The position numbers were made by a program, and so were the translations under genes. Of a stretch of DNA of 49,394 nucleotides, positions 1-12,100 are shown piece after piece; the stretch's first letter is position 1; each line of letters opens with the position of its first letter. The notes under the pieces are model-generated. The model saw nothing but the letters and a program-made list of their open reading frames with translations, was not told the origin of the DNA and did not search any database. This DNA comes from Pleurotus djamor (lineage: Eukaryota; Basidiomycota; Agaricomycetes; Agaricales; Pleurotaceae): assembly GCA_029747585.1 (NCBI GenBank), contig JAPEVF010000330.1:1-49394 (forward strand). Reading direction: 5' to 3'.

Positions 1-165
1 CGGGCATAAAGAGGCTATGTATGTCTTGAAGAGGCTGCTGCATCCGACCTGTACGCTGATCGCCACCGACGAGGACTGGTGGCCCGTTCATTGCTTGCGG
101 GAGAGCTATCTGGATATGTACCATTCCTGGGTGATGTGGAACTGCGAGCATTGCGCCGACGAGGA

Positions 166-192
166 TACTGTACTATTACGATTAACTGTTCC
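166..192 (+). repeat. Left terminal inverted repeat of the DDE element
   Basis: Starts TACTGTACTATTACGATT and ends in CTGTTCC. The reverse complement recurs at 1516-1542 with one mismatch. Sequence outside the two copies is unrelated, so the similarity stops sharply at the element edge. Confidence 0.8.
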
Positions 193-339
193 GTAACGCC
201 TAACGCTCACCAAAATTTTGAACACTTGGGCTGGTTGGTAACGCGTGACGCGTGCTTGAGAACACTTGTTCAGATGGTCAGTGGCGCTCCCACTCGCTGT
301 TTTTGTACATGACGGACGTCCTTTTCCTTTGGCATCCTC

Positions 340-1500
340 GTCCCACCAACGCTCTCCGACCATCCAATACCTTGACCAACTCCTCTTTGACTCCTCTGGC
401 GCGTCTAGCTCAAGGTCCTCAACACAGTTTTCCCACATCAAAGACCCATCTCCATCAACCGCAATGCTGGGGGTTAAGACCTCGGCTCCCATGACATGTT
501 GCGCAAGTACGTCGACGGGAACCTTGCTACCATTGTCAAAGTGGGTCGGCTCGGAAAATGTGTTCTCCATCTCATCTGGAACTCGAATTTCGTCGGGATG
601 TGCTTGTTGGTGCGTGAGTCCGGCATATAGAGCTGGGTTGGTTGGAGGCAAATNCCCCACTTTACACAGCTTGAATGCCTAGACTTGCACCCTTAGTGCT
701 TCCCATACACACACAACAACAACAACTTACCCTTTGAATCAACTCCGGCCGATTGATGTCTCCCGTCGCATCCACAATCCACCCGACTGAGCGGTTGCGC
801 AACGTTCCCAGCGTCGTGTCCATCCACACCGCACCCGAGGCTACACCATCATCGAGCTGGTCTCTGATTTCTGCGACAATGTCTCGATGGGCTGCCTGTT
901 TTAAGCTGAGCTTCATTGGCCGTTGGATACCCACATCGAGAGTACACCCACCAGGGACAAAGATTATGATGATGGTAGGGTGCGTCTTCTTCATCCACCC
1001 CAAAAACCCCTCTGACCGATGAACAGACCAACAATCACTCTTCCACATTGAACGCTGGTCCGGGTCGCGCTTCAGCTCAACCTTCTTCTGCTGGAAATAT
1101 GGTGCGACGATCTTGTTGACAAGAAGCTTCATGGTCTCTTGGGCTGACCAGGGCCCAATGCTCTGGCCTTATCGTACTGCGGAGCTTTCGGTGCTGGGAG
1201 GGAACCGTGTGTCATTCCCTGGAAGATTGCCCGCCTTGGTAGCAGCTCCCCACTCGCCGAGATCGAGGGAACCAGCGTAAATGCTCGCTTATCATTCAGC
1301 CCTTTTGTCGACACCTGTTTTTCCCCCTTCATACTAGTAGTCCATGTCATCTGTGCCCCCGGCGAACATAAAAGTTGTGTCTGGTCGGTGTTAACTCGAA
1401 GTTCAGCTGGAATAGCAAAGTCGCGAATGGCCATTGCTTCACGGAGGAATGCATCGGTAAGAACCTCATCCAAGCTTGGAGGGAGCTCATGCGCCGACCG
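340..1500 (-). pseudogene. DDE transposase remnant (pogo/Tc1-type, fungal)
   Basis: Reading the minus strand from about 1460 down, the catalytic core of a fungal DDE transposase is visible. The first acidic block is NTDQTQ (near 1385), the second is DCWSVHRSEGFLGWM (near 1020), the third is LDVGIQRPMK (near 930), followed by LGTLRNRSVGWI. The N-terminal DNA-binding half is missing. Near 1140 a small deletion joins ARALG to QETMKLLVNK with a frame change. Near 940 a few residues that family members usually carry between VPGGCT and LDVG appear to be lost. A likely intron (GTAAGT donor at about 740) precedes an acidic C-terminal exon at about 340-640. The copy cannot encode an active enzyme. The exact exon limits are uncertain. 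Confidence 0.75.
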
Positions 1501-1515
1501 ACGCATAACGGCCGC

Positions 1516-1542
1516 GGAACAGTCAATCGTAATAGTACAGTA
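1516..1542 (-). repeat. Right terminal inverted repeat of the DDE element
   Basis: Mirror copy of the repeat at 166-192. It lies immediately upstream (minus strand) of the first transposase residues that can be recognised, so nothing remains between the repeat and the truncated N-terminus of the reading frame. Confidence 0.8.
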
Positions 1543-2099
1543 CAATTGATGAGGAACAGTGCCCGTGTCTCGCAGATAGATATGCCTCTGGCCATCTCAA
1601 TTTCAATAGATCACTGATGTTAGTGTGCAAGTGAGGGTGCTAGTTGATCGGCTACCTCTGGCAATGCGAGTGGCTCATTCAATTTCACAGACCCCTCGAT
1701 AATCAAATAGGATCTTGGGTTGAGAGCTCTACCTTTGCCGGGCCCGTTTGCGTCATTATATTGGCCAATTATACACGAAGTATGACGGATTCAGGAGAAT
1801 TTCTTTGTACTTTCTTCATTATTGGTGGTCGATTATGAGGTCCTGTACCCGGTGTACAGAGTCGATATACAGATATTTGAACCCAGTTTCCACAATTCCA
1901 CGTTTCATCTGAGGTCATGCCTGCAAAACGTGAGGTAAGACAAGAGAATAGAGAGTTTAGTAAGGAATCAGGACGATACTACTCACAATTCACCTTTTTG
2001 CAATCCACCGATCGTCGAAACCTTTGAAACCTGCGTCGAACTATCCATACGCATGCGCTACGTGCTAGTCCAGCACTACCCGACCCCATCCCTCTCCAC

Positions 2100-3650
2100 T
2101 CCCATCCGTTCGCAAGTTCCTCGATGAGTTGTGCTGATGGTTTTTGCCGACGCGGGCAGCCGTGTCCACCATACCTAAACAACGTCCAGCATCCTCCCTC
2201 ATTCAGCTTAAGGTGTCTAGAAAGTGTTGTGAGTGAGCTGTAATCATTCCAAGTCATCGAAACACAATATCAACCTACCTTGTTGGATCGATTAGCCGGC
2301 CAGCCCTTTCTCCGACCTTGTATAACCCAACAACCATTCAAATGTTCGCCCATTCCTTGTAGCATCACCTTTGTGTGGTGCTATCGGTGCCGTAGCACAT
2401 ATCATGTCACATTTGTAGTCGATGCTTCGAGTTATATACCTCAAGGTACGAGCAGGCGGTGTAGTGCTGGACGTCGCTCCAATCGGTCATGACAGCTTTG
2501 AAAGGTTGGCTGCGGACGTCTGAAGTATACGGTAAGCCATTCATATCATTTGTAAAGCAAAAGAAACAAACTCCAACAACCCTTTTTTATGATCTACATA
2601 GCCGTCTGTCCCTTCGACCTGGGATATCTCCCCAAAAGCTGTATAGTAAGCTTACTGCTCCACGGATCGTGCACGTCGCAAGACAGCGTAGTGTTGGCGC
2701 ACATACAATTGGCATCGAAGGCTGAATCATGAGTGGTATGTTCCAAGGTACGAAGAAGAACCGTCTCTGTGTTTCACCGGACCCAGCCCAACCTTCGACC
2801 TCAAATATCTTCTCGGCGGCTGCATGGTTTGTTTATTCCTGAAGGGATTATCTTCGTACCATGGTGACGCAGCGTCAGCGCATATACAGTCAGCGCGGAA
2901 GACGAACATCCAAGTAGTACACTTGGGGGTACGAGGAGGTGGTAGCTTCGAGGGAGGACGTTCGAACTGGCAAGGCCGGCTGCGAGGGACTGACTGGAGG
3001 TGTTCAAGGGTTATAGCAAGTCAAGTATAGTCTTTCCAAACGAAAGATTGCGATATCAACCCACCATTTTCAGTATGTCTCCCAGCCTGCCCCCTTACGG
3101 CCATGGATAATTCCCAAACGCCTGGATGGTTCATCTATCAGTCCTGCGGCCCTAGTAGCGCTGCTGATACACGCAGCAAATCGCCACCAAGATCGAATTT
3201 CGGACTTGTGAGTTTCGGGGTATCAGGAAGAGATTGGCTTGCCAAACACTGCCGAACGCACCTCCAGCAGCCAGTCCACAGCGGCGACGCATTCCTATCA
3301 CTCCAAGTCAGTCTAACCCATCTACCCCAGCTCTAGAGAACCCAAGCAAAGCTCACCACATCCAATTTCCTGCAGTATCAACCCCACAAACAACCATGAA
3401 TATGATTGTCGTTCTGTAGCGCGTCTTCCCGACGCTCATGGTTCATGGGGTACCAGGAGCTCGGGTATGCATTACGGGGGTCTGGACATGTCGGTATCGC
3501 GAGCTGTGTGCGTCCAAAAGGTATAGTACTTAAGCCGTCTCGAAGGGAATCGAGCGAGAGAAGGGTGGGCAAACTCACAGCTCGCTTTTTTCTCTCCAGC
3601 CAACCAGCCAACCGCCTCAAATATCTCGTCAACGGCTGATCCGTTTGTTA
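2100..3650 (-). repeat. Array of degenerate ~300-bp repeat units (family R)
   Basis: About four to five diverged copies of a unit lie in tandem. Each carries, on the plus strand, a GGTACgAGgAGG-like block (2448, 2931, 3448) and a CAAATATCTCcTC-like block (2625, 2800, 3625). On the minus strand the second block reads as EIFE or a variant (AVDEIFEAVGW, AAEKIFEVEGW), usually followed by a splice-donor-like GT. No unit holds an open frame over its whole length. The same unit recurs at 24.4-25.64 kb. I do not recognise the family. It may be remnants of a duplicated exon or a non-coding repeat. The boundaries are approximate. Confidence 0.5.
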
Positions 3651-3979
3651 TCGTTGTTTGAGGTAACCGTTTCTGCCCATGTAGCGTTTACGTAGCGCCA
3701 GTCTTCAATCCTCATATCGCAGTTTTGGGGAGAAAGGTTTGCAGCACGGAAGGGAGGGAGGTTGCGGGGTGCAGGGATGATCCTGGAGTGTGGGGTAGCA
3801 AGCCAGGAGCTGTCGGAGCTGCTTCAAAATCTGTGAGTGTGCGTGCGTAGGGTGAGCTAAGACTCACGTGGTTGTCGTGTCTTAGATAAGCGTAGCCACT
3901 TCGCCCTCGGACGACCCAACTTTGCTACCCTCCTTTCTTCCCTCCCACCACCACGTCTCCCCTCACTCCGGTACCTAGC

Positions 3980-5738
3980 ATGTCCCAGTACAAAAAGGAA
4001 GACCTGCGGCACTTTTACCCCAACCACGATTTCACCGTCGGCCCGTTGGGGAAGGACGACCACATCATACTCAAATGTTCGGGACGCACACTCCCGCTCA
4101 CGATCATCCAAGAAATGCAGAATATATCTTTCGGTGACGTCGCCGCCGTGGACGCAGCCGCCTTTATATCAGGCTTAGGCGAATGTCATCGTATATGCGC
4201 CCGCTGTCTCACTTTATCGCCACAGGGACCCTGCCAGGTACATCCAGGAACCGCTGAATGCCTTCGTTGCACAAACGCAGGCAGCGTATGCAGCCTGCTA
4301 GACTCGCTGTGTATAGACATGATGCAGCGCCGTCTCTCTATATCCCCAGAAGAGGCATCTGAGTTATACGCTCCATTTGCCAGGGCTGACAACAATGTCG
4401 GTAAGCCATCCTCTCTTTTCGTCAAATCCCGCCTTACCCACCCCCGCCCAAGCCTTAGATTTCAAGCACGCACCGGCTCTTGGTCATGGCGTGAAACCTA
4501 CGAATGACCCTATCGTTACGCATACGCCCATCCCACCCACCCCGCCATGCGAGGCGCTACCACAATCTACATCTTCCCGGCTCTGGCAGTCAGTGCCTTC
4601 AATCCACCAGGACGACATTCCGATAGAAAACGCTGCCTCGCCAGCGTTTGAAAGCGACGGACCTCGCGACTCATCACCTACTCGCCCCCAACGCGGCGCC
4701 CCACCCCTCGAAGGCAGCCGCAGATCCCACCTGCAGCCGTCGTCTGTCAACCCAGTGAGCCACTCATGCCTCCCTCGCGCTACTCGCACACGATCTGCTT
4801 CTCTCCAACGGCCAGGGCCATCGAACCAGCGGGATTCCCACCTCCCACGCGTCGACTCCCACCATTCCACAGACATGCCAATCATCTCGTCCAGCCCCAT
4901 CTCCCCTGTTCTCGGAGAGACGGCACCGTCCCCAGGGCACACCGAAAAGCATATTCTCGTCCTCCAGAAGGCACTTCTCAAATGGAAAGACAGAGCCATC
5001 GCCGCCGAGGAAAAGTTGCAGGTCCTGGGCTCTGATGAAGACAACGACGCCTCAGCTAAGGAAAGGTTTGGCAAATATCACAACGTCGCCAACCCTCTTT
5101 CACAAGACTCCGACGTTGATGACATCCCACTGGAAGCCCGAAACGAAGATCCCACCGCCGAACTGGAGGACTGGAGGATGGAGCCAGATGCACCACGGAT
5201 GTTTGACGAGACATCAGCTCAGGACCTCTCCTTGCCTTCCCTCGCCATGTGGCTCCTCAAAGAATCCGCTGTGCTCAGCGCACTGCAACGTTCGCTCTCT
5301 GAATCCACAATCGCCATCCCCACAGATGGGTCGCTTACGCTGAACCGTCAAAGCCACCTAGAGGCGCTCTCTATGATCACCAGTCAGCGCGACACCCTCA
5401 ACGATTGGCTCCTCCGTCAAATCCCACCCCTCCACCCCCTCCCACAGCACAAGCAGGCCGACACTCCCCGCCCTCCAGTCGGATCGTCGTTGAGGACCGA
5501 CAAGGCCAAGACTGCTTCCAAAAGGGCAGAAGAGAAGCAGACGGAGGAACAGCAAAGGCAGAAGGAGATGAAGGACAGACGCCGCCAACTGCACATACTG
5601 ATTGCCAAGACGAGGGAGGATGGTCGTAGAGCTAGAGAGAAAGAAGAAAAATTGTGGGCAGAAATCGTGGACAATATAATCACTGAACCACTTTCTCCGT
5701 CACCCACGACTCCCACCACCCGTCGCCGCCGTCCGTAA
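3980..5738 (+). CDS. Hypothetical protein with Cys/His-rich N-terminal motif and C-terminal coiled coil
   Basis: Two exons, 3980-4400 and 4459-5738, joined across a 58-nt GTAAGC...TTAG intron, give 566 residues with the frame kept. The ATG at 3980 opens a reading frame with no upstream alternative. Residues ~74-115 carry a Cys/His cluster (CHRICARC, then PC..H, ECLRC and VC) that could bind zinc. The middle (~150-330) is Ser/Pro-rich and probably disordered. Residues ~335-360 and the C-terminal ~490-545, rich in Glu, Lys, Arg and Gln, look like coiled coils. I know no named family for it. Proteins with this Cys cluster plus a long disordered tail are often seen as orphans in agaricomycetes. 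Role and localisation are unknown. Confidence 0.75.
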
Positions 5739-6212
5739 CGCGCTACTTCAATGCCGACGCCGCTGCAATCCCTTCCGCGTTCGTAGCCTCAACATAGCTT
5801 ACCTCCTGGACATTATTAGCACAATTCTTGGTCCGCGCTGTTCCTACCTTATACATGTATTAATCTGAACAAGTGGGTAATTGCACTATGCCAGTTTTGC
5901 CATGGACCTAAATCCATATTTGCACCTGCCATACTGGTCATCTACTCTCACCATTCAACATGGAGAATGGAAGAAATTTTCAGTACGAGGCCAAGGAACG
6001 ACCGCCTTTCATAGCATGCAACGCGGGCGCACACCCTAAGTAACCCTGTTTCGTGGGGACTAAGTAGTCACACGAACCAAATGCACAGGCACCCCCATTC
6101 ACACAACTCCTCACACGGCAGACGGCGCCACAGCCATCTCTTCACGACGGTAGGAATCCTAGTCGTGTCTTTACTATAATATCGAATCCATTTTTAATGT
6201 TATCAACGACCA
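5739..6212. other. Intergenic region between convergent genes
   Basis: This 474-bp gap separates the 3' ends of the + strand gene ending at 5738 and the - strand gene ending at 6213, so it should hold two transcript ends. I see no gene, repeat or structured RNA in it. Confidence 0.5.
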
Positions 6213-8485
6213 CTACGAAAGTCCCCCACGGGCCACGGGCACCGCCAAGGATACAATGACGACCTGCTCTCGCGAGAAAGGGAAGGACATATTCGGCTCC
6301 CTGTCATTCAGGACGCTCGACCGTGCGCGTCGCGCTTCTGTGACGCGACGCGACAGATACTTCATCGACTCCTTGGCGTCGATCGCAGCTCCACAGGCTG
6401 TGCGCAGAACCTGTGCTAGATAGGGCATATATACGTCTTCGTACAGCGTCGGCGCAGGCGAACTCTTGAAGCTACACTTGATCTGGAGTGCGGCGGATGC
6501 TGAAATAATCAAGTCGTAGCCAAGCCTAGAGCTGACCTCCGCGTCGCTGGACTCCAATGGCATGAAGAATGGCAGTACCCGGCAAATCGCAGAGAGCATA
6601 ACGCACGCCTTCATCCCTTCCCAGCTTCCCGGTCTAGGCAAGTCGTCGCCCCAGTCTCCGACTGTACTCTATTCCGTCAATACACTCCGAAATGTTATAT
6701 CACAAACCAGGTACATACGTGATAGTCTGTGCCCGTCGTAAATCCAGCGGAACAAAGTAGCGCATCCCAAGAGGAACCCCAGTGTAGCCCTGTGTTCCAC
6801 CCGATGGACTGAGTCTTCATTTAAGACGGCGACGAACATTGCAACCAACGTTCGATCCAGCCACCTCATCTCGAGGAACCTCATCTCCGTTCCTACCGCA
6901 GCCTCGAGGGTAAATACGGCGCGTGGGACACCAGGTGCCAAGATCCTTCGAATGATTTCAATACACGTCGGCGTGGATGCAGGCATAACTCACAGCGCCT
7001 CCCCCTTCCTCAGAACAACAGGCTCCCAGACCAACTTGTCATCTCCAAGGAGGTTATCGTAAGCCCCTGGTCTCCCACGAGCCGCCTCTGGCATGTGACC
7101 GACCACCCATAGCTCGACGCCAAAGACAGGCAGTATCACGGAAGCCAGCCCTGCAACGCCCATTTGTGGGACCCTGTACGCTCCCTGAGTACTCACATAG
7201 GCCTCTTCCAGGACTCGTGCGGGCAACCTTTCACAGGACAAGCCCAAGCCCTCCATTGAAGCCCAAAGCTTTTTTTGGCAAGAGAAGCAGTCCAGCAGTG
7301 GATGTCGGTCAGCCAGAGGTCCTTTGAGTGTGCGAGACGCCAAGGCCCGCTCCATCCCCGTATCCGCAGCGTCCAGTACCTCTTCCAGGGTCAAGCTGAC
7401 CTCTCCAAGCACCTGCTCGTACTGATCAAAAGCGAAATCTGTCAAATCGCATCAGGCGATCGTTCTTGAGTCAAATAGAGTATTTAAATCACCGTAAAAT
7501 TCGTACTCCTTGTCGAGAGGGCGACCCAGCAATCCAATGGCCTGCCTCCAAGATCCCGGGGATCTGCGTACTGTAGGCACATCCGTAAGGATGATATTTT
7601 TGTCCAGAGCACCACACCCGTGAAGCAGAGTCGACAACCCTCTGTACGAGCGATTTGCCAGCTGATAATCGTCGTACTTCATCCTGTGGAACGCCGGGGA
7701 CCCCTCTCGCATGTGTCCAGGCATCCCGGCTACCAGGTTTCTACGACAAGCTACCAGTGCTTCTTGAAACCAAGCGGAGCCTCGAGATGTTATCTGCGTG
7801 ACGACGCCGGGCATGTGCAGAAGCTAGTGAGCAAGGGAATGACCTCGTGGCTGGGAGTCTCGACGAACCTCAAAGCCCACACTGTGTGTCCAAAGAGCCC
7901 CGTCTTTGGTGTATATTTCGCAGGGAAATTCGGATGACTGTGACCACCCGTTGGCATCAATCACCAAAGCGTATCCGAGCGTAACACTCACGCAGTAAAC
8001 TCAGCGGCTGCCTCTGCTCATATCATTGTTGACCCCCATTACGTCCATTGCTGGTCCTTGACCACCTATTCCTATTCCAAGTCTCCCATCACGGACAGAG
8101 GCACCATCAAGAGGACCTGGCGACGCCTGCAAACGTTGTCAGCAACAACGCGTAAGGCTCTGTCCCTTCGTTGCTCACTGTCCCGTACCTCACGCTTTCT
8201 TTTGGAGCGCACAGTTTCTGCGAATCCATCGGTCGAGCTCTGCGCGTCCAGTACCTTTTCCTTATTCGCCAGAGGCCGGACGTCTCGCCCCTCGTCAACG
8301 GATCCCTTCGTCGGCACTCGGTCTGACATTGGATGCGAGTAGGTCCAAGGATCGCACCCAAAGCAGTCCTTCTTGGCCATCTTCTCGCCTATGTGCGACA
8401 GTCGAAATAAAGATGGAGAATTTTTGCTGCGTCGGACCAGCAAGAAGCCAACGCACGTGCCAGGTCCACCCCACGGGGCACCCAC
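6213..8485 (-). CDS. JmjC-fold-like protein A (tandem paralogue of the next gene), metal-binding motif degraded
   Basis: The 3' part is clear as five exons (7937-7869, 7793-7493, 7438-6994, 6945-6719, 6661-6213) whose intron phases fit without a break. The core reads like the C-terminal half of the JmjC cupin fold: VFGVELWVV, then WEPVVLRKGEALILAPGVP and AVFTLEAAVG. It ends in a helical tail with MPYLAQVLRTA. JmjC enzymes are Fe(II)/2-oxoglutarate oxygenases that need an HxD...H triad. Here the HxD position is QxG (within STQGAYRVPQMG) and the distal His is Arg in APGVPRAV, so catalysis is unlikely. The 5' end is not resolved: a basic exon with CFGCDPWTYSHP lies at about 8072-8485, but I cannot join it in frame to 7937 with confidence. 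It is the same architecture and exon phasing as the gene at 9102-12928. Confidence 0.65.
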
Positions 8486-9101
8486 GTGCCCGGGGCGCGC
8501 GCAGAGTAAGTCCGTTCATGTCTGCGATCAGATCTGAATTCAACCTCGTGTTGAATATTACAGCCGTTCGCAACATCGTGGACACTCCGTCATCCGCGCG
8601 GAAATTGAATAGAACAAACTTGGACCTGGAAACGCCCTTGGTAGAATTTTGTGTGAATGTTCAGCGCCCCCTAATTTTCTCGGAACCGACCAGACTGGTT
8701 TCCGCACCAGCTATTACCACCGTAGGTGTACGGCTTGAACTTCCTCCGCCTTACTCCCTCAAAGGCAGCCCCTTCCCTTCACGCCATCGGCGGCTGTTAA
8801 GGTTTCTCTCGTTGTCTCGACTGCCTCGGCCAGGGTATATCTACCGCTCGGAAATACCTTTGGCACCTGACGGGTTGAAAAAGATTTGTCCAGTAATAAT
8901 GCTGGGAGCCTCGCGTCATATAACGAAAAATACTTATCATTGAATGGTGTACAAATGGACAAGAGAAAACCAGATGAACTCATGCAGACAACGAAACAAT
9001 GGTAATGGTACAAAATTGCAGAATGCTAGTAACTACGCATGTAAGGGATCCTGACAAAAGATGCTCATGGAAGACTGAGAGAAAAAAAAAGTGGAAAGCC
9101 A
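8486..9101. other. Intergenic region between the two JmjC-like paralogues
   Basis: Presumed promoter/5' region of gene A and 3' region of gene B, both on the minus strand. It contains a short run of A (9081-9089) on the plus strand. I see no additional gene. Confidence 0.4.
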
Positions 9102-12100
9102 TCATTTGCACAATGATGGGTCAAAGGAGATGATGCCAGGCTGGTCGCCGGAATACTTGATGCACAAGTCATCCCCATCACAGCTGTTGATATCAACGGC
9201 TTCCGGAATCCACTCCCTGAGTTCAACTTTGGTGGGAGTCTCCGACGCGCGAGCCAGCGCCTGGACAACCCTCGAAAGGTATGGCGTGTAGATGTCGCCT
9301 CCGACATCCTTCCTGCATGGCCCAGCCAGCGACAAAACCTTTGACATCGTCCCAATCAAGGTCAAACCTCGAGTCGACGCTCTGCATGGGTCAGGATTGG
9401 GAACGAAGAAGGGCACAACCCTAGTCGCGACCGCAAGCGTGATCGCTGTCCTCACTGTATCCCAGTGTTCTGGTTTTGGTCCCACCCCGCCCCATATAGC
9501 CGCTGACAAACAGGTTAGATATCAGAACGTCTGCTTTGCAACGACACAGTCAGGCTCACCAGGTATCCCTGCGCCAGAGTACAGGAAATTGAACAGAATG
9601 GCGAGCCTCTCTAGATACTGCACGACAAGGGCAGTAGGTTGCGGCTCATTTCTCTGGGCGACCGAAGTCATGATGGTCAACATTGAGTCCTCGAGACACC
9701 GGGGATCGCAAAAGTGCTTTCCATGCATGACGACGCTGGTGAGAGAGAAAGTCGTGTACAGGGCGTGCGGCTGCATTATCCTAGATGACATCACCATTCA
9801 GACGACCATCCATCCGCAAACGGCACGACTCACAGAATCGACCCAGGGCTCAGTACAATGGGTTCCCAATATGAACCATCTCCCTGGGCACACTTTATTT
9901 CTCCAAAGGGCCTGGCCTGCCTGTCTGGAGGAAGTTCACCAACCACCCAAAGCTTCGAACCGTATACGGGAACAACAACGGTTCCCAGGCCCGAAGGTTC
10001 CATGCCGACCCCTTGATGTGCACCCCTCGTAGATACGGCAGACCATTCCACCTCAAGATCCTGGCCACCCCAGGCAGAACCATCATTGTCGTTCGTTGCC
10101 GTACAGAGGGCGTGGAGGAAATGGAAGGTGTCGAAAATGACGGGTCGGTCCATAAGGACCCTTCCTGGCAGGTCATATCCCCTTAGGGATTTACCCTCTT
10201 CCATACCGGACGCCTGTTGAACTTGGTCTAGCGAAACCAGCCTGTCACCTTCGCTTTCAGACAAATCTATAAGAGCCGGAAGGTGGAGCATAAGCACTCT
10301 CGCACACTAGACGAAGGGGGGAATGTGTTACCTTGGAACAAGTACCCACGATTGAAGATACGACAAAGTCCATCCAGGGCATCACCAAAGGAGCCGCCCG
10401 TCGACGGCATAGGTGCGTCAGTCAACAAAACATGCCTCAAGCGCCCCGAAGGGCTTTCGAGGAGGCTGTGCCAACTCCCCGAATTGACTGCCCCCATAAA
10501 GTCCTTGTAAGCGGTTTTGTAGATTAGCGGAGAATCGGACGAGAGATGTGCTGGCTTGCCGTCACGGTAGTTCTCGTGACAAGCCAAAAGCGCCTGGCGG
10601 AAGTAGTCCGCTCCTCGTGAAGCCGCCTTGTCCGAAAGTGGCCGTCAACAATCAAACCCTTTGGATTCCAGGATTGGGTAAACCTCTCACCTCGAACGCA
10701 GGGAGGTCAGTCCACAGGCTGCCGTCTACATTATAGAGGTGGACGTCCAGGTTCTAAGCAGGCGGGGTCTTGAGCAAGCAATAAAATTCGACTACAGCGG
10801 ACAAGCACCCACCTCTGTCTGCTGCCGGTGTCCGGAGGTCAGGGCATCGATCCATATTGTCCTAGACGACGGAGCTTCTCGAGTAACATCCAGCGACGGA
10901 GGTGGAATGGCCTTCCTAGGGGGTCTGACACGCGACCTGTTTCGTGAGGCATCACGCGTAGATTCCGACTTCTTGCTGGGACCACTGGATCTAGGTCTAC
11001 CGCGGGACCCCGTTTTTTTTGAGTGTGAAGTTGTTTTCGCCTGCGTCACCAACGCTGTCCTCGGAGTCTGCATTGTGCGCTACCAGAACGGTCAGCAATT
11101 GCGCGGGCAAACGGAGCATGCAAAGCAAACCTGGCGCTGCGAACGACGAAGACGATCCTGTGGTAGATCATCCCCAGGACCAGTCTCCCTCAAGAAATCT
11201 TCAGGAGCCATGCATCGTTTTTTTCCGCCGCTTGGTCTCCGGTTGGTTGACCCTTCGTCGCTGGAAGATGGCCCCGGATCAGATACCTCATCCTCGTCCT
11301 CGTCGAAGGACGCGATGGGTTCGAACACGCGGCGCGGACTGATGCCTTCTGGAAGGTGAGGGGCTGGGTAGAGTGGTGCTGACCCTGCAGCGAATGGAGG
11401 CAATACTTCTGCATACAGCCCCTAAGCGCGCATAAATTTATCAGCACACATCACAGCAGCAATGGAAGGGTTTGCATCAACGCACCAATTTTCGCCCACC
11501 GATCACCCCAATCCCATTCGACGCCCCCTGCCCGCCATCAACGTTCCGCGATGGAGGCGGCGACCCATCCAAGATATATGGAGCAGACGAGTTCCCCATT
11601 CCTCCATACGCCCACGCATTAGGCGACTGCGGGGATTCAAAGAAGATCGAGGTCGAGATTGCATGGCGAAGAAGACCACCCTGCTCGAAATCTTCGTCGT
11701 TCCCCCAGAGCTGCGACGCCGGTTCGGCTTTAAGACCCTCCGGGGTCGTGGGAGCGCCGTGAGTGGTAGGCGGGGAAGACCCGCCAGATAGGAAGAGGGG
11801 CACCTGAGCCGAGTGGTGGTAAGAATCTCCGTTCCAACCGACATCACAAAGGGAGTTACCTCTATCTCGTTTCCAGCCATACCATGCGTCAACATTTCAC
11901 CGCCGCCGCCTCTATCGCCTGATCCTACTGTCAATGGTAGGAAAAATCGAAGCTCGTCCAGACTCCAGTCCTCAAGGGATTTGGCAACCCCTTCGAGACA
12001 AGCCGAAACACGTTCCATGATACCGGTCCCGTGTTCTACGAGATCAAACAACACATCCCACACCAGAGCCTCAGTCTTCCAAATGTTTGGCGTCTTTGCC

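Larger units (their letters stand above)
166..1542 (-). mobile_element. Pogo-like DDE transposon, internally deleted, with terminal inverted repeats
   Basis: The element is bounded by 27-bp inverted repeats that match at 26 of 27 positions, and both ends begin with TA, the target preferred by Tc1/mariner/pogo elements. Between them, on the minus strand, lies a decayed transposase. At about 1.38 kb the element is far shorter than an autonomous pogo-type transposon and has no room for the N-terminal helix-turn-helix/CENP-B DNA-binding domain. It is therefore best read as a non-autonomous deletion derivative. The repeats are nearly identical, so it may have been mobilised in trans fairly recently. 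Confidence 0.75.

Noticed and set aside
4484..5074. Open frame of 196 codons on the minus strand
   Set aside because: Antisense to the second exon of the 3980-5738 gene. Its composition mirrors the Pro/Ser-rich coding strand, and it has no motif.
8329..8943. Open frame of 204 codons on the plus strand
   Set aside because: Overlaps the 5' part of JmjC-like gene A in antisense, shows no domain and runs into a non-coding region; most likely a shadow frame.
9292..10032. Open frame of 246 codons on the plus strand
   Set aside because: Fully antisense to four well-supported exons of JmjC-like gene B.
11503..12063. Unspliced 186-codon reading through 11503-11860 on the minus strand
   Set aside because: The first part is real exon sequence, but beyond the GTAACT donor at 11859 the reading becomes Arg/Ser/Leu-rich nonsense. 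The spliced frame from 11803 is more protein-like.
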